A stretch of DNA of 18,821 nt from positions 1 to 18,821 of the forward strand of contig CAIUEV010000106.1 in assembly GCA_903898335.1 (NCBI GenBank). Reading direction: 5' to 3'. Positions 16,284-18,821 of the stretch are shown here, piece after piece; position 1 is the first letter of the stretch, and each line of letters starts with the position of its first letter. The position numbers and the translations under genes were made by a program. A model generated the notes under the pieces. The model did not search any database and was not told the DNA's origin. It worked only from the letters and a program-made list of their open reading frames with translations. Origin of the DNA: an uncultured bacterium (GTDB taxonomy: Bacteria; Patescibacteriota; Minisyncoccia; CAIUEV01).

Positions 16284-16829
16284 TTATTCAGCGATCGAAG
16301 TTTCAGGCGACTCTTCATCCGCATTTTCGACAGAGTCTTCCTCCGCGCTTCCCTCTTCAATTTCTTCCTCATCGCCATCGGACGTTTCTTCGTCTTCTTC
16401 TTCCTCGGATTCTTCTTCGGCATCCTCATCCTCCCCCTCAGTCTCCTCCATTGAAGCTAGATATTCTTCCGGATCATTACAGCTCTCCCACTCTTCAGCA
16501 TTGTCTTCAGTGCAAAGAATTAATTCACAATCCTTCTCTCCCTCTTCACAAACCGGATCGGGGCACTCACCGTTTTCGCATTCCGGAAAATTAAAAGCCT
16601 TTTTCTTAATTTTCGCATAGTAACTAATATCCTCCTCGGGGTCACCGGTACATTCCTCCGTTTCCGGATCACACTCGTAAACAAAGCAATTCTCGGTTTC
16701 AGGGTCACAGACCGTTTCCGCTAAAACCAAATAGTCTCTTTTGACCACAATACGCCAATAGGTCACAGCGACGGAAGCGGCTATCATGAGCGCAAAAACC
16801 GCAAAAAATATTTTTGATTTTTTATCCAT
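16284..16829 (-). CDS. Exported cysteine-rich, highly acidic membrane-anchored protein
   Basis: 181 residues. A basic start (MDKKSK) and one membrane segment (about 7-25) place the remainder outside the cell. Residues about 41-118 hold ten cysteines, including a near-exact internal repeat, CDPETENC (41-48) and CDPETEEC (53-60). From about 127 to the end the chain is almost all Glu, Asp, Ser and Thr (runs such as EEESEEEEDEE). Ten cysteines, an even number, suit disulfide pairing outside the membrane, and a DsbA-like enzyme is encoded about 5 kb away. The acidic tail could bind cations or lie along a charged surface. No family is recognised and no catalytic motif is visible. It converges on the histidine kinase with four bases between stops. 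Confidence 0.75.
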   Translation of the reverse strand: MDKKSKIFFAVFALMIAASVAVTYWRIVVKRDYLVLAETVCDPETENCFVYECDPETEECTGDPEEDISYYAKIKKKAFNFPECENGECPDPVCEEGEKDCELILCTEDNAEEWESCNDPEEYLASMEETEGEDEDAEEESEEEEDEETSDGDEEEIEEGSAEEDSVENADEESPETSIAE

Positions 16830-16856
16830 TTATTTTTTGAAAAATATCTATTTTTT

Positions 16857-16886
16857 ATTTTAGCAAAATTATTCCAAAAATGAAAA
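16857..16886 (-). promoter_or_regulatory. Weak candidate promoter for the acidic cysteine-rich protein
   Basis: On the minus strand TTTTCA (16886 down to 16881), an 18-base spacer and TAAAAT (16862 down to 16857) stand about 28 bases before the ATG at 16829. The -10 is good (five of six), the -35 moderate (four of six). The region is very AT-rich, so chance matches are likely. Confidence 0.3.
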
Positions 16887-16929
16887 AAAGTGCTAGAAAA
16901 ATAAAGATTAATTTTTTAAAAAAGCTACA

Positions 16930-17313
16930 ATGCACTTCGGCGAGCATCTCACCATCGACGGCTATCAAGGTAATTACGACAAACTAAACAACAAAGAACT
17001 GGTTTTAAACTGCCTAAACGAGCTTCCGGCCTTGACCGGCATGAAACAATTAAGTAATCCGGAAATCTATTTTGCCGAAAGTAATGACATTAAAGATCCG
17101 GGCGGCTGGAGCGGTTTTGTCGTCATCCAAGAGAGCCACATCAGTATACACACTTTTCCGGGCCGGAAATTCATCAGCGCCGATTTCTACACCTGCAAAA
17201 ACGGTTTGGATCAAGACTTTATTCTCAATTATTTCAAGGAAAAATTTGAGCTGAAGGAAATCGAATCGAATTTTATCATCCGAGGCAAGAAATATCCCGA
17301 TCAAAATCTTTAG
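16930..17313 (+). CDS. speD: SpeD-family pyruvoyl-dependent decarboxylase (S-adenosylmethionine decarboxylase-like)
   Basis: 127 residues, a typical size for the short bacterial/archaeal SpeD type. The self-cleavage motif ESHISIHTFP lies at 68-77: the chain would split between Glu68 and Ser69, Ser69 becoming the pyruvoyl group, with His74 as the processing residue. ADFYTC at 84-89 supplies the catalytic cysteine Cys89. S-adenosylmethionine decarboxylase makes the aminopropyl donor for spermidine. However, some SpeD relatives in bacteria act on ornithine or arginine instead, and no spermidine synthase (speE) or other polyamine gene is in this window, so the substrate is unproven. The ATG at 16930 has no Shine-Dalgarno. 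A separate promoter follows immediately, so it is probably a single-gene unit. No clear promoter was found upstream. Confidence 0.88.
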   Translation: MHFGEHLTIDGYQGNYDKLNNKELVLNCLNELPALTGMKQLSNPEIYFAESNDIKDPGGWSGFVVIQESHISIHTFPGRKFISADFYTCKNGLDQDFILNYFKEKFELKEIESNFIIRGKKYPDQNL

Positions 17314-17319
17314 TTTTCC

Positions 17320-17347
17320 TTGACAAATCCGTTATTTCTTCCATAAT
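17320..17347 (+). promoter_or_regulatory. Sigma70-type promoter for the polytopic membrane protein gene
   Basis: A perfect TTGACA (17320-17325), a 16-base spacer and CATAAT (17342-17347) begin only a few bases after the speD stop. Transcription would start near 17354, exactly where the leader hairpin begins, leaving a leader of about 54 bases. Confidence 0.6.
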
Positions 17348-17353
17348 TACGGG

Positions 17354-17377
17354 TCGTAAAATCTAAGTGTTTTACGA
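17354..17377 (+). repeat. Perfect inverted repeat at the predicted transcript start (leader hairpin or operator)
   Basis: TCGTAAAA (17354-17361) and TTTTACGA (17370-17377) are perfect complements separated by an eight-base loop. The predicted transcription start falls at its left edge, so it would form a hairpin at the very 5' end of the mRNA, which commonly protects against decay. A protein-binding operator is the alternative. It has no following T-run, so it is not a terminator. Confidence 0.55.
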
Positions 17378-17392
17378 TTAAATGCACTTTTA

Positions 17393-17400
17393 AAAAGGAG
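17393..17400 (+). promoter_or_regulatory. Strong Shine-Dalgarno (AAAAGGAG) before the polytopic membrane protein
   Basis: AAAAGGAG ends seven bases before the ATG at 17408, a near-ideal ribosome binding site. It stands out because almost every other gene in the window has only A/T-rich sequence before its start. Confidence 0.6.
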
Positions 17401-17407
17401 AAGTCCC

Positions 17408-18094
17408 ATGCGCCAAAAAATTTGGAACTTGGCCGCTTTTGCGTCCAGCCAAAGGAATATTTTAAGCGAGCGCCTGGGATCTTCGGGCGCCTTTCTCATC
17501 TTCGATCGAATAATCTCAAAGTTGTTCGATTACGGATTGTATCCGCTAATGTTCCTACTGTTCGATCGAGCGGTAGGAGGTTATCTCGGATTCACTCTGG
17601 CAGGTATAGTGATGACTCTTTTGTCTTTACTTACCTGTTGGGCCTGGGTTTATCTCTATGACCACTTCGAAGTTGATCTTCTGATCTTGGAAGATGTTCG
17701 TCGGCTTCGAAACAATGGAAGCCACAAGAAAGGACTAAAGGGGTGGATCGCCAGACTACTCAAGAAAGCTAATTTTTTAAGCTTTGTAGTAGTCTCTTTC
17801 TGGTACGATCCATTTTTCACTTCAATCTTCATGAGAGAAGATGAAGAGACTAAGGGAGTTAAAGGAAGAAGGGCTTGGGCTATATTCATAGGCTCAGTCT
17901 TCATCAGTAATGTTTACTGGTGGTTCCCTTCTTTCTTAATAGGAACCGAAGGCTTCTTCTTAGCGTGGAGCTGCATTGAAAACTGGGATTTTTCCCTGTT
18001 GAAAAATATAGCTCTCGTAACCATTCAATATTTCGGGGTTTATTTGATTCTTTGGCACTGGCTAATTTTAGTCACAAGAAAAAGAACCACTTAA
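17408..18094 (+). CDS. Small polytopic membrane protein of unknown function, probably lineage-conserved
   Basis: 228 residues. A polar N-terminus of about 35 residues is followed by four or five membrane segments (about 42-60, 62-82, 116-140, 152-172, 198-221), with a basic cytoplasmic loop (about 97-115: RRLRNNGSHKKGLKGW). Recognisable stretches include FDRIISKLFDYGLYP near 32-46, SFWYDPFFTSIFMR near 129-142 and a 'SNVYWWF' end of the fourth segment. I recall very similar proteins recurring in Candidate Phyla Radiation genomes without a known function; this was not checked. The gene is a self-contained unit with a consensus promoter, a leader hairpin, the best Shine-Dalgarno in the window and a strong terminator, pointing to substantial independent expression. 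No catalytic motif is visible. Confidence 0.8.
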   Translation: MRQKIWNLAAFASSQRNILSERLGSSGAFLIFDRIISKLFDYGLYPLMFLLFDRAVGGYLGFTLAGIVMTLLSLLTCWAWVYLYDHFEVDLLILEDVRRLRNNGSHKKGLKGWIARLLKKANFLSFVVVSFWYDPFFTSIFMREDEETKGVKGRRAWAIFIGSVFISNVYWWFPSFLIGTEGFFLAWSCIENWDFSLLKNIALVTIQYFGVYLILWHWLILVTRKRTT

Positions 18095-18105
18095 TTCCCC
18101 ACCCC

Positions 18106-18137
18106 AGAGCGTGTTTACCCAAACACGCTCTTTTTTT
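18106..18137 (+). terminator. Strong intrinsic terminator after the polytopic membrane protein
   Basis: AGAGCGTGTTT (18106-18116) and AAACACGCTCT (18121-18131) form a perfect 11-base-pair stem with the four-base loop ACCC, followed by a run of seven T residues (18131-18137). It lies 11 bases after the stop codon. Confidence 0.92.
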
Positions 18138-18143
18138 ATCAAC

Positions 18144-18200
18144 TTTTTAGTAAAGTATACTTGACTAAAAATAGAATTTATCGTCAAGTATAGTTTACTA
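18144..18200. promoter_or_regulatory. Paired near-palindromic operator-like sites
   Basis: Site 1 (18144-18171) is a 28-base dyad with 13 of 14 pairs matching, centred on the perfect palindrome AAGTATACTT (18153-18162). Site 2 (18181-18200) is a related, weaker dyad around AAGTATAGTT (18186-18195). Read against each other, 18149-18165 and 18183-18199 are inverted copies matching at 16 of 17 bases. The centres are 33 bases apart, about three helical turns. No T-run follows, so it is not a terminator. It stands between a terminator and the promoter of the gene at 18291, suggesting a binding site for a dimeric regulator; cruciform or mobile-element-end roles are alternatives. Confidence 0.55.
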
Positions 18201-18242
18201 TGTTCTACTGAAAAATTCGTTTTTTTAATACTCTCACCTCGT

Positions 18243-18271
18243 TTGCTTTAAAGGAAAAATTTTTTTATAAT
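18243..18271 (+). promoter_or_regulatory. Candidate sigma70-type promoter for the right-edge gene
   Basis: A perfect TATAAT (18266-18271) has TTGCTT (18243-18248) 17 bases upstream. The -35 is weak (three of six). Transcription would start near 18278, giving a leader of only about 13 bases before the ATG at 18291. A poor -35 with operator-like sites some 45 bases upstream would fit a promoter that needs an activator. Confidence 0.45.
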
Positions 18272-18290
18272 GAAGAAATAAAGTTTCAAA

Positions 18291-18821
18291 ATGTCTTCCA
18301 AACTTGTAAAAAAAGAAGATTTTAATTTTGAAGTAAAAAACGAATTTGACTATTCGTTTGAAGTAGATAAAGACGGTGTTTATTTGATAGAAATAATCGC
18401 TAGTGCTAAAAGTTGGTGGCAAAATTTATTTAAAAATCATCGATCTTTCTTGGAAGACGATAATTTGACTTTTAAGCTGGACGGTCTTGAATTTCCTAAA
18501 TTTTCTAACAAGAAAAATCTTTTTAATGGAGAAGTGTCATGGAACGGAAATAACCTTAAAGGTTTGTTAAAAACTGATATTCTCATAACCGGATTAAAAA
18601 AGGGTCTGCACTCTTTACTGTTTCTAGCTCAAAATACTCCCTTCTTAAAAAGTATTAGAATAACAGAAACTGCTAAAGAAAATATTTCTTTTGTCCCAGA
18701 AATAAACAATCCACCGCAAGAAGGCAACCGCAGGCAATGGATAACATTGATATTGAGTAATTTAGCTTTGGAAGATTTAAAAATAGTGGCATCAGCAGAT
18801 AAGCTTTATTTTGATGATGAA
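18291..18821 (+). CDS. N-terminal 177 residues of a large unknown protein (open at window edge)
   Basis: The frame opens with ATG at 18291 and has no stop before the window ends, giving 177 residues. There is no signal peptide; the start is MSSKLVKKEDFNFEVKNEF. Alternating hydrophobic and polar residues (YSFEVDKDGVYLIEIIASAK) and segments such as LTFKLDGLEFPKF, GEVSWNGNNLKGL and GLKKGLHSLLFLAQ suggest a beta-sandwich of the carbohydrate-binding or jelly-roll type (inference from pattern only). A tryptophan pair at SAKSWWQN near 38-45 could be a binding surface. I recall similar N-termini in large uncharacterised Parcubacteria proteins, not verified. It is preceded by a TATAAT promoter and two operator-like dyads, so it may be specifically regulated. 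The remainder of the gene lies outside the window. Confidence 0.75.
   Translation, partial: MSSKLVKKEDFNFEVKNEFDYSFEVDKDGVYLIEIIASAKSWWQNLFKNHRSFLEDDNLTFKLDGLEFPKFSNKKNLFNGEVSWNGNNLKGLLKTDILITGLKKGLHSLLFLAQNTPFLKSIRITETAKENISFVPEINNPPQEGNRRQWITLILSNLALEDLKIVASADKLYFDDE

Noticed and set aside
18234..18422. A minus-strand open frame of 62 codons over the promoter and start of the right-edge gene.
   Set aside because: The plus-strand frame is longer, has coherent protein-like composition and a promoter; the minus frame is Phe/Lys-rich low complexity.
1..18821. UGA recoding as in Gracilibacteria or Absconditabacteria, and tRNA, rRNA or CRISPR elements.
   Set aside because: UGA works as a stop (for example lspA at 8083-8085) and full-length conserved proteins need no recoding; no cloverleaf, rRNA-like or spaced-repeat sequence was seen in any gap.

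Overview
The window is AT-rich, tightly packed bacterial DNA that reads with the ordinary bacterial code: UGA is a real stop, for example in lspA. Most genes lack a recognisable Shine-Dalgarno sequence. There are many short, membrane-anchored, lineage-specific proteins, an exported surface-protein set, a tandem thioredoxin/DsbA-fold protein and a core of cell-wall genes. Together these suggest a member of the Candidate Phyla Radiation (Patescibacteria, probably Parcubacteria-like). That placement rests on remembered family resemblance, not on a marker gene. No rRNA, tRNA, insertion sequence or CRISPR array was seen. No gene-free gap exceeds about 200 bases.

Layout. Bases 1-1861 (minus strand) hold a surface-protein cluster: a secreted anchored protein, a DUF916-like protein with a signal peptide and C-terminal membrane anchor, and the first 29 codons of a further gene cut by the window edge. 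A small exported protein (1948-2202) runs divergently from it. Bases 2199-8394 (minus strand) form a cell-envelope block, in transcription order: a short LspA-like signal peptidase II, a HAD-IB phosphatase, an MreD-like membrane protein, penicillin-binding protein 2, a PAP2-LssY_C fusion phosphatase, and a DNA-binding protein with a C-terminal membrane anchor. Sigma70-like promoters are visible before the HAD gene and before the tail-anchored regulator.

Bases 8470-16279 (plus strand) carry an O-antigen ligase/polymerase-like protein, a small XRE regulator, a small membrane protein followed by a membrane-anchored two-domain thioredoxin/DsbA protein (closed by a strong terminator), then clpB and an orphan membrane histidine kinase. 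A cysteine-rich, acidic, membrane-anchored protein (16284-16829, minus) converges on the kinase. Then come a SpeD-like pyruvoyl decarboxylase, a polytopic membrane protein with its own promoter, leader hairpin, Shine-Dalgarno and terminator, and a gene open at the right edge (18291 onward).

The genes suggest one theme: building and quality control of the cell envelope. This covers peptidoglycan synthesis (PBP2, MreD-like, lipid phosphatase), surface polymer assembly (Wzy/WaaL-like), lipoprotein processing (LspA), extracytoplasmic disulfide formation (DsbA-like, with a cysteine-rich exported candidate client), and protein disaggregation linked to a sensor kinase (ClpB plus kinase). The points most worth a second look are a ClpB with a ClpC-like IGF loop, a pair of near-palindromic operator-like sites at 18144-18200, an LspA lacking its first membrane segment, the tail-anchored DNA-binding protein beside the cell-wall genes, and the tandem CxxC protein.
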